Source: Prorocentrum cordatum
Taxonomy: Eukaryota > Sar > Dinophyceae > Prorocentrales > Prorocentraceae
Assembly: GCA_963575745.1 (NCBI GenBank)
Contig: CAUYUJ010014318.1
Coordinates: 327,594 to 391,593, forward strand
Length of the DNA: 64,000 bases
Direction: 5' to 3'
Shown here: piece by piece, positions 43,693-53,984 of the stretch
Position numbering within the stretch: position 1 is the stretch's first letter
Layout: every line of letters starts with the position of its first letter
The notes under the pieces: generated by a model
Database searches by the model: none
What the model was told of the DNA's origin: nothing
The model's input: only the letters and a program-made list of their open reading frames with translations
Position numbers and translations under genes: made by a program

Positions 43693-44746
43693 TCAAGCCG
43701 CCATCTTGCGCCTCTTGGCGTAGTCGTTGGCCACCTCAGCCATCCGCTTGACCCTCGCACGGACTTCGGCCTCCTCTGCTGGCGGCTCGATACCGGCTGC
43801 GGTGAGGTACGAGCGCAGCTCCTCAATGTCGTCGGTGTCCATGGGGACTGCGGCTGCTGCCGCCTGCTGCTGCTCCTGCCGCTCCGCCTCAGAAGCCTGC
43901 CCAGGCTGCTGGCCTGGGGGCGGCGGCTCCGATGCAGCAGGCGCGGCGGCGGCTTGCGCAGCCGCCTTGGCCTGCAGCTCGCGGAGCGCATCGAAACACC
44001 ATGGCCTTGAGTGAGTAGCTGCCTGTTGCAACCGTGGGCGCTTTGAGCGCCACTTGTACTCTCTGGGACTCGAGCCCGGTGATCTCTTGCTCCAGCTTGG
44101 CGAGCTCCGCGGTGGTCTCTCCAATGAGCAACTCCAACTTTTCCTTGTCTGCCTGCTGGTTGGCCAGCTTGTCTTCCAGCTCGGACTGTTGGCGCTTGCG
44201 CTGGTCGATGCGGGTCGTGTAGTGATGCGCCTGCGACGAGAATGGCTGGCTGGCAACAATACGTCCCTTGAGCTCATCACGTTCGCGCGCGAGCTCGTCA
44301 TGAGCCCGCACCACGGCCGCGTCCTCGAGGGAGCCAAGGGCCTTGAGGGTGGACGCGATCTCGCCCAACCTCCTCTGCTCGACGTTGGTTGGCTCCGAGA
44401 AGAGCGGCTCCTGACTGGCTGCAGTGCTCGCACCCGCCGCCTGGAGCTGGGCCTTGAGTCGAATGATCTCAAGGTCCTTGGCACGGAGCTCCTTCTTGGC
44501 GTCGGCGTCCTTGGGCTTGGGTGGCGGCGGCTTGGCGCGTGTGCTGGGCAGCACAGGCGCTTTGTTGCCACCGAAGGCGACCCCTTTGGTGCACGAACAC
44601 ATCGAACACGAGAGTAACTCTGCCTTATTCCACCACTTCTCGCCTGTCTTGGGGTGTACGCACCAGCGGCAGTGCCATGCCTGTGCCCAGGCCCGACGGG
44701 CGGCAGCCCCAGAGCCATGGGAAGGCGGTCGCCCGCCATTGGCCAT
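43693..44746 (-). pseudogene. LINE ORF1 protein (zinc motif and coiled coil)
   Basis: Starts at the first ATG after the SL (44744-44746), context GTGTGACATGGC. The N-terminus has a treble-clef-like zinc motif: WHCRWC, WWNKAELLSCSMCSC. Then comes a Pro/Lys linker and a long heptad-rich coiled coil (about residues 75-230: KELRAKDLEIIRLKAQL, LEDKLANQQADKEKLELL, ELAKLEQEITGLESQ). ORF1 proteins of non-LTR elements bind the element RNA and act as chaperones; that role is inferred here. Near 43998 one extra T in a TTT run shifts the frame. After the shift the protein continues FDALRELQAKAAAQ, a Gln/Ala/Pro-rich stretch, then DDIEELRSYLTAAGIEPP and ends KRRKMAA. The single-base shift may be decay or a sequencing error. 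Confidence 0.75.
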
Positions 44747-44885
44747 GTCACACCTGCGACAGGAGAGGTCAAGAATGGGAGCGATGCTGCGTGGCCTGGG
44801 CGGCACGCGCAGCGGTGCGATGAAAGAAACTGAACACTGGCCGCGGACTAGCGGTATCCACTTGTTTCCTTTGGAAAGCCAAAAC

Positions 44886-44907
44886 CTTGAGCCAAAATGG
44901 CTACGGA
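44886..44907 (-). other. Exact 22-nt dinoflagellate spliced leader at LINE 5' end
   Basis: Read on the minus strand, this is T followed by CCGTAGCCATTTTGG and CTCAAG, the complete dinoflagellate SL exon (first base D = T). The target duplication begins at the very next base (44908). It is followed by GTTTTGGC and the LINE leader. Position and completeness show that the integrated RNA carried a trans-spliced SL. An SL RNA gene is the alternative, but no snRNA-like tail or Sm site is evident and the boundary coincides with the target duplication. Confidence 0.9.
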
Positions 44908-44925
44908 CGGTAAGGTGGGAGAGAA
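44908..44925. repeat. LINE target-site duplication, 5'-side copy
   Basis: CGGTAAGGTGGGAG then AGAA, immediately abutting the SL. The purine-rich sequence that follows (GGAGGGAGGAGGG) resembles the flank on the other side (37622-37670), as expected of one purine-rich locus split by an insertion. Confidence 0.8.
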
Positions 44926-45354
44926 GAAGGAGGGAGGAGGGAGGAGTGGCCAGGGTGGGAGGGTGTGGTGGGTTGGCGGAGGGAGGAGGGAGGGAGGGAG
45001 TGTGGGACGGAATGAGGGAGGCGAGCGGGAGAAGAGAGGAGGGAGCAAATGGACGAGGGAACAGGAAGGATCACCGCTCGACACGAGGCCAGCATGACCC
45101 CTTCTAGCGAGCCCTCTCTGCTGATCCTTCCTCCTCTTCCTCCTCCACCTCCACCTTGTCCTCCTTCCTTCGTCTTCTTCCCCTCTCCACCACCTCCTCC
45201 TTCCTTCTCAACTCCTCATCCTCCCTCTCCTCCTCGTTCCCTTGGTCCACCACCTCCATGCTACTCCCTTCATCCTCGCCCTCCCTCCTCCCCCTACTCC
45301 TAGGCGGGTCGTTCGTAATCATCCCTCCCCTACTCGTCCTCCTATCCCTCCTTC
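44926..45354. other. Purine-rich then pyrimidine-rich low-complexity DNA
   Basis: GGGAGG-type sequence to about 45070, then CTC/CTT-rich sequence from 45110 to 45350. No gene. Confidence 0.6.
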
Positions 45355-45905
<551 letters not shown>

Positions 45906-46364
45906 TTTGTGATCGCTCTCCTTCTCCTCGTCCTCCTGCTTCTATTTCTCTTTCCCCTCGTCCTCCTCGTCCTGGTGGCCGAGGTTGCCAGCAAAGTAGG
46001 ACCAGTGTGGGATCCGTAGGCGCGCTCAGGCGCGCAGCCTGTGTAGAGATTCGAAGAGGAGCGTACCGTGCCTCCGGGGCGCTCCGCTGGCGGTGGCACA
46101 TCGGCCTCAGCAGCTCTGGCGTGCGCTCCAGCTCCCGCTTCCCTCCTGCCCTGCCCCCTCCTCCGTGCCCCCCGCCGCCCTCGTTCCTCCCCCCCGCTCC
46201 GCCACGAAGCAGGTGGGTCCCGCAGCTCCCCGGATGGGCTGGAGGTCGCAGAGCCGAGACATCGAGGTGCCGCAGAAGGAAGCGCCCCTCCCCGGCTGGG
46301 CTGCCATGCTCGGGTCGGGCGAAAGGAAGGGGAGGGGCGATAGGGAACGGGGGGGGGGAGGGGT
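45906..46364. other. Unassigned GC-rich sequence
   Basis: No gene or repeat recognised. Confidence 0.5.
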
Positions 46365-46519
46365 CCTCCTCCTCCTCCTCCTCCCCTCCTCCTCCTCCTC
46401 CTCCTCCTCCTCCTCCTCCTCCTCCTCCTCCTCCTCCTCCCTCCTCCTCCCCCCCTCCTCCCCCTCCTCCTCCTCCTCCTCCTCCTCCTCCTCCTCCTCC
46501 TCCTCCTCCTCCTCCTCCT
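46365..46519. repeat. CTC trinucleotide microsatellite
   Basis: CTC triplets with C-run interruptions, about 155 bp. Confidence 0.95.
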
Positions 46520-46636
46520 GAGTACGAGATCTGCAGCGTGCAGCTGGTTTCGGTCCATCCGCCTGGCGCCTGCCTCGACGCGCTTGCGCCTCTTAGACGC
46601 CGGGAGGAGCGGGCGCTGGGAGAGCTGCTGGTGCGT

Positions 46637-46997
46637 CGGCTACACGTGAGAGTGACCCTTCGCCGGAGTGACCTTTGGTGCGGGCTCACATCGGGAGCCT
46701 TCAGACTGGGGTCAAGGCAAACGGGGGTCAGCCAGAGCGCCGGATCTTGCAGGATCCTGCAGGGCCAGGGTCGCACTGGCCCGGGCTTGGGTGCAGGATT
46801 CTGCAGGATCCTTCGCGTTGACGCGGGTTTGGGCGCAGGATCTCGCAGCATTCTGCAAGGCTTGGCTGACCCGGGTCTGGATTGACCTGGGTCAGGAGAT
46901 CCCCGATCACAGGGCCCCCCCCCCAGCACTGGCCTGCGCCTTGATCTGGACTGCCCGCGGCCCCCTGAAGCCGCGCACCAGAGGTCACTCTTGCCTA
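46637..46997. mobile_element. Inverted-repeat element (family C), copy 2
   Basis: The left arm CGGCTACACGTGAGAGTGAC and GAGTGACCTTTGGTGCGG pairs with the right arm CCGCGCACCAGAGGTCACTC. The outermost right end is missing. The interior (46740-46880) has three diverged units containing GCAGGAT(C/T)CTGCAGGATCC-like palindromes. Confidence 0.55.
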
Positions 46998-47411
46998 CCC
47001 TGGGTTTCTTGCTTAGCGTGGGGGGTACCTCACCGACGGGGGTCAACCTCACCTCGTCGTCGCGCTGCGACGGAGGTCGGAGCGCCTTCGGCGCGCGGTG
47101 GCTGCCCGCGACGGGGGTTGACGTGGGGCTGTCGGCGGGGGTGACGCCCCCCCGACGCTTATCAAGAAGCCCAGAGCAGGGTCGTCCCTCTTGCGTGCAA
47201 AGCCGGATTCGCTCCCCCCCCGCCCCCTTTACTGCCCCCCTGTCTTGCTCGACGCTACAGGTAGGAGAGGACTGGGGGGGGGGAGCAGGAACGCAGACCG
47301 CCTCGCGCTGCGAAAAAAAACACGACGGGAGGCTCCGGGCGAGTTTTTTTCGGCCTCCGGCTCCCAACGCGCTCGTTGCAGCGGCAGCGAGCAGATGCGT
47401 GCCTCGGTTAG

Positions 47412-47598
47412 CGGTAGGTTCGTGTCACGTCGGCGCGGTGGCGACCCCAGCGCGGGGGTTCGAGACTGGACGACGCCAGTCGCATGGAGTCGGCCGACGT
47501 CGAACGATTCGAGAATCGGAGAGCCGCGATCATTAATGCTGAGCGATCCGCTGGGTGTCAGGAACCATCGCCGACGTCGTCACGACATGAGCCTGCCG
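47412..47598. mobile_element. Inverted-repeat element (family B), copy 2 (187 bp)
   Basis: CGGTAGGTTCGTGTCACGTC at the left is inverted as GACGTCGTCACGACATGAGC and CTGCCG at the right. It has the same length and interior GAACGAT motif as 29320-29507. It lies downstream of a family C element, as in copy 1. Confidence 0.6.
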
Positions 47599-47609
47599 AA
47601 CGGTCGGGA

Positions 47610-47775
47610 TCTCCAATGATGATGATGCTCATGATGATGGTGGTGGTGGTGATGATGATCGTGGTGATGATGCTGCTGCTGACGACGATGATGACGATGA
47701 TGAGATGATTTTCATGATGATGGTGGTGATGATGATGCTGGTGATGATGCTGCTGCTGCTGATGATGATGATGTT
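47610..47775. repeat. ATG/GTG trinucleotide array
   Basis: GATGAT and GGTGGT triplets with GCT runs, about 165 bp. Confidence 0.9.
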
Positions 47776-49320
47776 TTGTTAAACGACGTGGAACTTTACT
47801 TCGCTTCGGCCGTAGCCAACAGATTTCGCTAGTCAGTTGCAATTTGAACGCCGCTGGCTTGCATCCTTGTCTAGAATCTGTCTGGCTTGCCCCAGGCAGC
47901 TGTGTTGTGCTCATCGGGCCAGACGGCTCTGCCAGCTCGCATACTCTGCAGGCTGCGTGCCAGCATCTTCTCCTACAGGCGATGCCCGCCGCACTGTGTT
48001 TTCGGATTCGATCGGGCCCGCCCATGTCGCGTCGGTCTTGCGAGGGATGGGGCATGGGTTGTGCATGTAGCTCTCGCGCGATGGCTCGTTGCAGTACGGT
48101 TAGAGGGGCGGGATCCGTGAGAGGCCGTGGACGCATGCAGCCTGCGCGCCGTCGCCCACGCCGTTGTCGTCCTCTTTCGTGCCGCGCTGTAGAAGATATC
48201 GCGCCCGGCCGCGCCGCTGCGCGGTCGTCGCCACCATCTCTCGGGAGAAGGAGGAGGAGGAGGAGGAGGAGGAGGATGAGGATGATGATGAGGAGGCGGA
48301 GGCGGAGGCGGAGGAGGAGGAGGAGGAGGAGGAGGAGGAGGAGGAGGAGGAGGAGGAGGAGGAGGAGGAGGGGCCACGCCTTCCCAGCACGAGCGACGGT
48401 GCACCTGCCACAGCCGCCCCAGGCTGCACGCTCCTCCTGGGCGCGCCGCCGTGCCCCGTGTGGCCCGCGGCGCTGGAGCCCGGGCCCCCCGCCCGAGCCT
48501 GGCCGTGGCAGGCTTGCGGGCCAGCTTCCTGTTGTGGTCTGCGGTCTGGTGTGCACACCACGCCACCGGGGGTCTTCACGGGGCGAGTGCTTGAAGTTCC
48601 AACACCGTCGTGCCCTAGGTGGGGCGGCGTCGCGGCGTTTTCGGTCCAGTGTGGGCGCTGTCTCCCTCTCGGCTCCTCCCCCGTCGCTCCTCCCCCGTCC
48701 CTTCTCCAGCCAAAAAAACCGAGGCACTCCAGCACGGCGGCGCCGCTCCCTCGGCGCCACGCTCGCCCCATCGGCGGCAGGGCGGCGGAGGAGCGGCGGA
48801 GCCCGGCGGGTTCGGCGGCGGGTCCGGCGGCGGAGGTCCCCGCGGAGGGCCAGCGGAGGGCGGCGGTCCCTGGACATGTCGCAGCCTTCCACCTCCGCCC
48901 TCCCCTCTCCTCCCTCCCTTCCTACCTCCCCCCCTCCCTCCTCGCTCGCCTCGCTCGCCCTCCCTCCCTCCCCTCCCCTCCCTCCCTTCCCTCCCTTCCC
49001 TCCTCCCTTCGCGCCGGCCGGGAGCGCGCGCCCTAAGCGGCCGCCTCCACCCTCCTGCACCAGAGGCCGCAGGCGCGGAGGAGGTCGTCGTCGTGCCGGA
49101 AGGCGGTGCAGACGGTCAGCATCGCTGAGCCGCCCCCTATCCCCATGCCCATGCCCATGCCCATGCCCCTGCCCATCCAGAGCCCCGCCACCTCAGCACC
49201 CCAGCCGGGGATGCACCCCTGGAGCCCGGACGGGAACGGCCCATACCTCCATCTGGGGGGGTAAATCGGCCAGTGGGGCCCAGGCCACTCCGGAGGGGGT
49301 TGGGGTCAGCTAGACGATGC
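47776..49320. other. Unassigned sequence with GAG microsatellite
   Basis: A GAG array fills 48245-48371, a CCCT tract 48900-49010 and a CCCATG hexamer run 49140-49172. The plus-strand frame at about 49070-49263 reads SIAEPPPIPMPMPMPMPLPI then QPGMHPWSPDGNGPYLHLGG before a stop. This is protein-like, but I cannot connect it to a gene. Nothing else is recognised. Confidence 0.45.
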
Positions 49321-50218
49321 TCGGATGGAGCTGAGGCGGGCCGCGACCAGCCGTGACTCCCACACTCTCCGCCAGCGAGTCGCGGGCGCGGCTCGGGCTG
49401 CAGAGGTGACGGACACTGCAGTGCTGAGGCGGAGCTGTCACGTCGCGTGCCCCGGACACGGCGCGGGCACGGCTGCGGGCAGCGGCGCTGCCAGCGCGAG
49501 CCCTAGGGGCACCTGGAGCCTCGCGGTGCCGCACGTGACCAGTCAGCCGACCGCGTAGTCGGGGCTGGCGAGGAGGCCCCGTGCGGACGGGCTGGCGGAC
49601 AGGGGGCCGAGGATAAGCGGAGGAGGCCCGAGACAACGCCGGCCGTCCCTCAAGGCCATGCGGGTTTGCCACTTTGTAGCGCACAGCGATGGGTCATCCT
49701 CGTCCTCGCCCACGTCCTCCTCGTCCTCAGTCGTTCGACGATATGTTTTTTCAGGCCTCGCCCTCAGACCTCCCGACCCTTTCCCTGGGGGATGTTTTTC
49801 GTCCCAGATTCGTTTCCGGTGGCACAGGGGTGCGACACGCCCCCCGGGTGCCAAAAAATCAGCGAAAAAACGCTGGCTGAAAAAAGCGGCACGCGTGCCC
49901 TGGCTCTTGCACCAAGGAGCTGCGAGGGACAGGAGGCTTTCGCCTCCTTCCTCCAAGGACGAACGACGAACGAACGAACGACGACGACGAAAAGAAAGAG
50001 GTCTGAGCTCTAGAACACAGCTGTGCAAGAGAATAATCCTGCCGTCGGAGGTCTCGGTCGCTCTCCCGATGCGCGGCCCTCGCCCTCCCCTGCGCAAGGA
50101 CAGGGACGGCCTGCCAGTGGACACGTCCCTCTCCGACTCCGACGTCGAGGACGCTGGAGCCTTCTGCTGCCGGTGAGGGCTGCCCTGGCCAGCCTTGTCT
50201 GGCTGGATGCGAAGACGA
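49321..50218. other. Unassigned sequence
   Basis: A 172-codon plus-strand frame (49658-50176) ends with an acidic Ser/Asp segment (PVDTSLSDSDVEDAGAFCCR). It has no recognised family and overlaps a 243-codon antisense frame. I do not call either a gene. Confidence 0.4.
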
Positions 50219-50226
50219 GGCAGGGT

Positions 50227-50386
50227 TAAAGTCGGGCGCGTCCCTCTACAGGAGGAGTATTCAAAAATAGTCAAGAAATAGTCAGGGGACGATGTTTCGA
50301 TTATCTTTGGACCATTTTTGAATATTTTTTGGCTATTTTTGATTTTTCCGCCAAAATCCGCCTGTAAGGGGACACGCCCGACCTAA
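50227..50386. mobile_element. MITE family 1, copy g (160 bp)
   Basis: TAAAGTCGGGCGCGTCCC at the left, GGGGACACGCCCGACCTAA at the right. A perfect 8-bp target duplication GGCAGGGT lies at 50219-50226 and 50387-50394. Confidence 0.85.
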
Positions 50387-50394
50387 GGCAGGGT

Positions 50395-50771
50395 CGGGAA
50401 CTTTGGATTAATCAGCGTGTCGCGCCGCCAGTTCTGGCCCACCACGCTTCGGCGCGACACGCTAACCACGTCCCAGTCCCCGTGCGTCAACGTCCCGGGC
50501 ATTTCCCAGCCGCCTCCCGCCCCGTGGAGCGGAGCGACACTGACACGCTATCCGCTCGCAGGGCACGGCGTTTCGCCGGGGCCGCCGCTGGTAATCAAAA
50601 GTTCCCGACTGTAGGTGGCTTACGTTTGTAATGCTGCAATGCTCGTTTCGAGTTATCGAGCCAATATGTGTAGATTGTACGATTTCAGCGTTGTACCGCG
50701 CCTTGTGGACAGTCACATGCCCCCTGCTGCTAGCAAGGCGCGTTCCCACTTATGACACATCCGTCCTTCTT
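50395..50771. other. Unassigned sequence
   Basis: A short inverted pair lies near its left edge: GTGTCGCGCCG (50419-50429) and CGGCGCGACAC (50450-50460). No gene is recognised. Confidence 0.45.
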
Positions 50772-50967
50772 TCGAGGGAAGAAGCACGAGGAACATGGCC
50801 AAGATGTCGCGGGATCTCGTCGATGCCGATCTTGATCATGATCCATGTCGGCCGTGCCGATTTGCGAGGATGATCCACGAATTGACGTCGACTAAGATCG
50901 GCGCTGACCAAGATCGACACGACATTTCCGCGTTCAATCTTGGTCATGGTCCCTGTTTTTCCCCCCA
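50772..50967 (+). mobile_element. Second copy of the introner-like repeat
   Basis: Aligns along its length with 4139-4348. It starts TCGAGGGAAGAAGCACGAGG, shares GTCGATGCCGATCTTGATCA, GGATGATCCACGAA and CTGACCAAGATCG, and ends CATGGTCCCTGTTTTTCCCC. It lacks about 13 bp present in the RPL5 copy. No convincing target duplication and no flanking exon are recognised, so its host context is unknown. Confidence 0.65.
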
Positions 50968-51311
50968 CTGTTCTCGATGCCCGATGCGTCGAAGCGAGCA
51001 TCTGAGTGTGACGACTCGCAGAGCCGCAGCCGGAAGTGTGCGCCCGAGTTGTGGGCGCTCGCGCTGCAGCTGGCGCTGCCCTCGGGCAGTCTTGCCGCTC
51101 CCGCTTCGCTGGCCCATCCCGGCCTTGCCCCTCTCCCGCCCCCCTCGCAAATTACCGAGGGAGGGGATGCCGGCGGCGCGCAACATGGTGGGGGCGCTGG
51201 AGGCTTTGGGGAGTGGGGGAGGCGTCAGCAAACTCTCGATTCGCGCCGGCGCGACCCGCCGGCGATCCGCGACCCCTGGCTTTTCCCAGACGGCGATCCG
51301 CGAGTCATGAC
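50968..51311. other. Unassigned sequence
   Basis: GC-rich, between the introner-like copy and the GGA array. No gene is recognised. Confidence 0.45.
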
Positions 51312-51412
51312 GTTACAGGAGGAGGAGGAGGAGGAGGAGGAGGAGGAGGAGGAGGAGGAGGAGGAGGAGGAGGAGGAGGAGGAGGAGGAGGAGGAGGAGG
51401 AGGAGGAGGAGG
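51312..51412. repeat. GGA trinucleotide microsatellite
   Basis: About 100 bp of pure GGA triplets. Confidence 0.95.
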
Positions 51413-51530
51413 TGGGGTGTGGGGCGGGGGGTGCCCCGGCAGCGAGCGTTGTGGCGAGCAGTTGCGAAACCAGCCTCCTGGTCTCCGCGCCCCCCCCTCG
51501 CCTCCGCCCCCCTCCCCCTCTCCTCCCGCT

Positions 51531-51707
51531 CGTCCTACAGGGGGGTTTTCGTCGAAAAACAAAAATACCCCCAAAACTGTAAAAAAATAGTCAAAAAATA
51601 GTCTGGGGATTGTTTTTTTGAGTATTTTTTGACCTTTTTGGGGTATTTTTGAGGGATTTTTGATTTTTCGTCGAAAATCCCCCTGCAGGGGGACACGCCC
51701 GACATAA
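51531..51707. mobile_element. MITE family 1, copy h
   Basis: Keeps the inner arm (CCTACAGGGGGGTTTTCGTC), the centre (AAAAAATAGTCTGGGGA) and the complete right end (GGGGGACACGCCCGACATAA). The outer left TTAAGTCGGGC is replaced by pyrimidine-rich DNA. Confidence 0.75.
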
Positions 51708-52563
51708 TCTTGCCTGCCCCTCGGGGTCCATCTCGATATACCGGGCCCGATGCAGTATCGATTCCAGTCGGCTCGGTGCGATTCGACCCTGAGATTCCCA
51801 CGATCCGATGCGCCCCGATCCTGGCACTGGTGCTGATGTGCATCCTGGCGCCGCGGCCGGTCCGATCCGATTCCAGTGCGGCCCGATGCGGCGCACGTTC
51901 AGATTCGATGGGACTTCCCGATTCGATGCTGCCCGACCCTGTCCCTGCTCGAGCCCCCCCTCTTTCCTTCCCCCACTGCGAGAGCAGCGGGGCATGCAGA
52001 GATGGATGGTTCCCGATTCGATGTTGCCTGACCTCGTCTCTGCTCGGGCCCCCCCTCTTTCCTTCCCCCCACTGCGAGAGCAGCGAGGCAGGCAGAGTGG
52101 GGTGGCCACGCGCACCGCTGCTGCCACCCGAATTTGGCCGACTGCCCTACGAGGCCGGCGAATTCGCTGCTGGAGTCTGCTGCAGTAGACCTCGAAGAAG
52201 CAAGCATCGGCATGAACGTGAATTGTTGATTGGCACGCGCTTCATTATCTGGTACCGCAGTTTTGATTGACGTGACTCTGATGCTGTTTTGTGATGCCTC
52301 CCGCGCCTCTTGGCCGCGCTGAGCCCAGTGCCGCTCCGAGCTGGGCGCCGCTCACTTCGCTGTTCTCCCCTCTGCCTCGGCGCGGTCCGCCTTGGCTTGC
52401 ACGGCGTTCGACTCGTCTTCGCGCGCCCGCGAACCCAAGAATGTATCCCCACCGGCCCATCCAGAAGCGATGCCCAGGGGGAGTTGAGGGGATCAGGGAG
52501 GCGGGAGAGCATGCGGAAGAAAAAAGGGCGGGGGAAGCCGTCATATACCCCAAGAGGGGGAGG
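51708..52563. repeat. Unassigned DNA with a 95-bp tandem pair
   Basis: 51915-52009 and 52010-52105 are tandem units. They share TTCCCGATTCGATG, CTGACC/CCGACC, GCCCCCCCTCTTTCCTTCCC and CACTGCGAGAGCAGCG. CGATTC/CGATCC motifs are frequent throughout. No gene. Confidence 0.55.
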
Positions 52564-52565
52564 AT

Positions 52566-52613
<48 letters not shown>

Positions 52614-52616
52614 CTT

Positions 52617-52647
<31 letters not shown>

Positions 52648-52700
52648 GAAGAGGAGGAGGAGGAGGAGGAAGAGGAGGAGGAGAAGGAGGAGGAGGTGGA
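52564..52700. repeat. GTC then GGA triplet microsatellites
   Basis: GTC triplets (52564-52648) join GGA triplets (52649-52700) directly. Confidence 0.9.
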
Positions 52701-52744
52701 GTAGGGCGAGGACGAGGAGGACGAGAAGGAGGACAAGGAGGATA

Positions 52745-53375
52745 AGGAGGGAGAGTTGGGTACCTCGGGGATCCTCCTGAGGCCTCGTATGGGGTCTCTT
52801 GGAGGCCTCGTGGGCGCCTCTAGGGGCTGCCTGGGCGCCTCTTGGGGCCCTCCTGGGCCGCTCTTGGGAGCTTTAGGGACGCTCCAGGGGCCATCTTGGA
52901 GGACATCGATCAAAAAAGAGGGGAACTTCAATTAGCCTCCCCCCTCGGGAGCACCGAACATCGCCTCCTGGACCCCTCTTGGAGCGCTTTTGGGGCGCTC
53001 TTGGGCGCTCTTGGGGCCGTCTTGGGGCTCTCTTGGGCCTCTCCTGGGGACCTCTTGGGCCATTTTGGAACCATCTTGAGGCCTCGGATGGCCATCGGAA
53101 GCGAAAAGGCAAGAAAGCAAACATCATTGTTTTGGGGGAACTCCTTGGAGGTCTCGGAGGCCTCTGGAAGCCGTCTTGGAGCGTTCTTGGGGCTTCTCGG
53201 AGCATCTTGAAAACCATCTTGAGGCATCTTGCGTTATCTTGAGCCATCTTGGAGGTAATCTTGGGCTTTCCGATTAGCTCTTGGAGCCGTCTTGGGCCAT
53301 CTTGGACGCTCCAACTACTCGCGACCAACCCCGTCCAGGTCCAGGGGGTAGGGGGAGGGGTCAAGGCACCCCCTA
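52745..53375. repeat. CTTGGGGCC minisatellite block, copy 2
   Basis: Units such as CGCTCTTGGGGCCGTCTTGG. Then a segment with GCGAAAAGGCAAGAAAGCAA and CATCATTGTTTT, more units, and the CCAGGTCCAGGGGGTAGGGG tail. The order matches 25700-26280 and 53985-54960. Confidence 0.7.
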
Positions 53376-53984
53376 GACAGCAAGGCGTCTAGCTCATTCC
53401 CATCCGCCCTCCCAACACATAAGTAACACCCGAGCCTGAGCATGTTCAGCGGTCGTCTTTGGATGGGCAACTACTGGGAACCAAAACCGATCCCATGTGC
53501 GCGACGCTGGGGCGAGGTGCGCGCCACGTGTGCCAGGCACCCCTGGGGCCCGAGCGTGCCAGGCACGCCTGGTGCGCCAGACGCGCCACGTGCTCCGCGT
53601 GCGCCAGGCGTGCCGCATATTCCAGCCGCGCCAGGTGTGCCACGTTCGGGGCACGTGCAGAGTGTGTCAGGTGCGCCTGTACACGTGGCAGCACACATCG
53701 GGAAACATGTCGGCCCCCACCATCCTTGTCGAAAACCAATGCTCATCATTTTGTTGGTGGGCCTGCGCGCAGCAGGCCATACGCTACCACCCCCGCCGTC
53801 CTTGTCAAAACTACTTGACAGTGATCGCGGGGTGGCCGCGCATGATCCAGATTTAGCCGCGAGGTGCATTTCGTATTTCCCCAATCAGTGCTTGCACTGA
53901 AGGGGTCCGAGCGGAGATTGAAAGATTCCTCTCGCTTCGCGGGGTGCACGTCCGGAGCACGTACAGTCACGTCGCGGGGCCTTC
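53376..53984. other. Unassigned sequence with CGTGCCAGGC-type short repeats
   Basis: 53518-53690 is rich in GTGCCAGGCACGC and GCGCCAG units. At 53915-53935 GGAGATTGAAAGATTC is shared with 55045-55065. CACCATCCTTGTCGAAAACC and CCGCCGTCCTTGTCAAAACT (53719-53815) are a diverged pair. No gene. Confidence 0.45.

Larger units (their letters stand above)
37688..44907 (-). mobile_element. Full-length SL-capped non-LTR (LINE) retrotransposon, inactive
   Basis: A 7,220-bp minus-strand element bounded by an 18-bp near-perfect target duplication (44908-44925 and 37670-37687). Its first 22 bases are an exact dinoflagellate spliced leader. Order along the element: SL, 5' leader of about 139 nt, ORF1 (zinc motif plus coiled coil), three 195-bp repeats, ORF2 (endonuclease, reverse transcriptase, zinc motif, RNase H), then a 3' segment of about 220 nt ending in GCTC repeats with no poly-A. 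ORF1 has one frameshift. ORF2 has one TAG, four frameshifts and a lost catalytic Asp, so the copy is dead although structurally complete. Confidence 0.85.

Noticed and set aside
44886-44907. SL RNA gene
   Set aside because: The exact SL is followed by GT, as in SL RNA genes. However, its outer edge coincides to the base with the LINE target duplication and it leads into the LINE ORF1, so the transposed-mRNA explanation is stronger.
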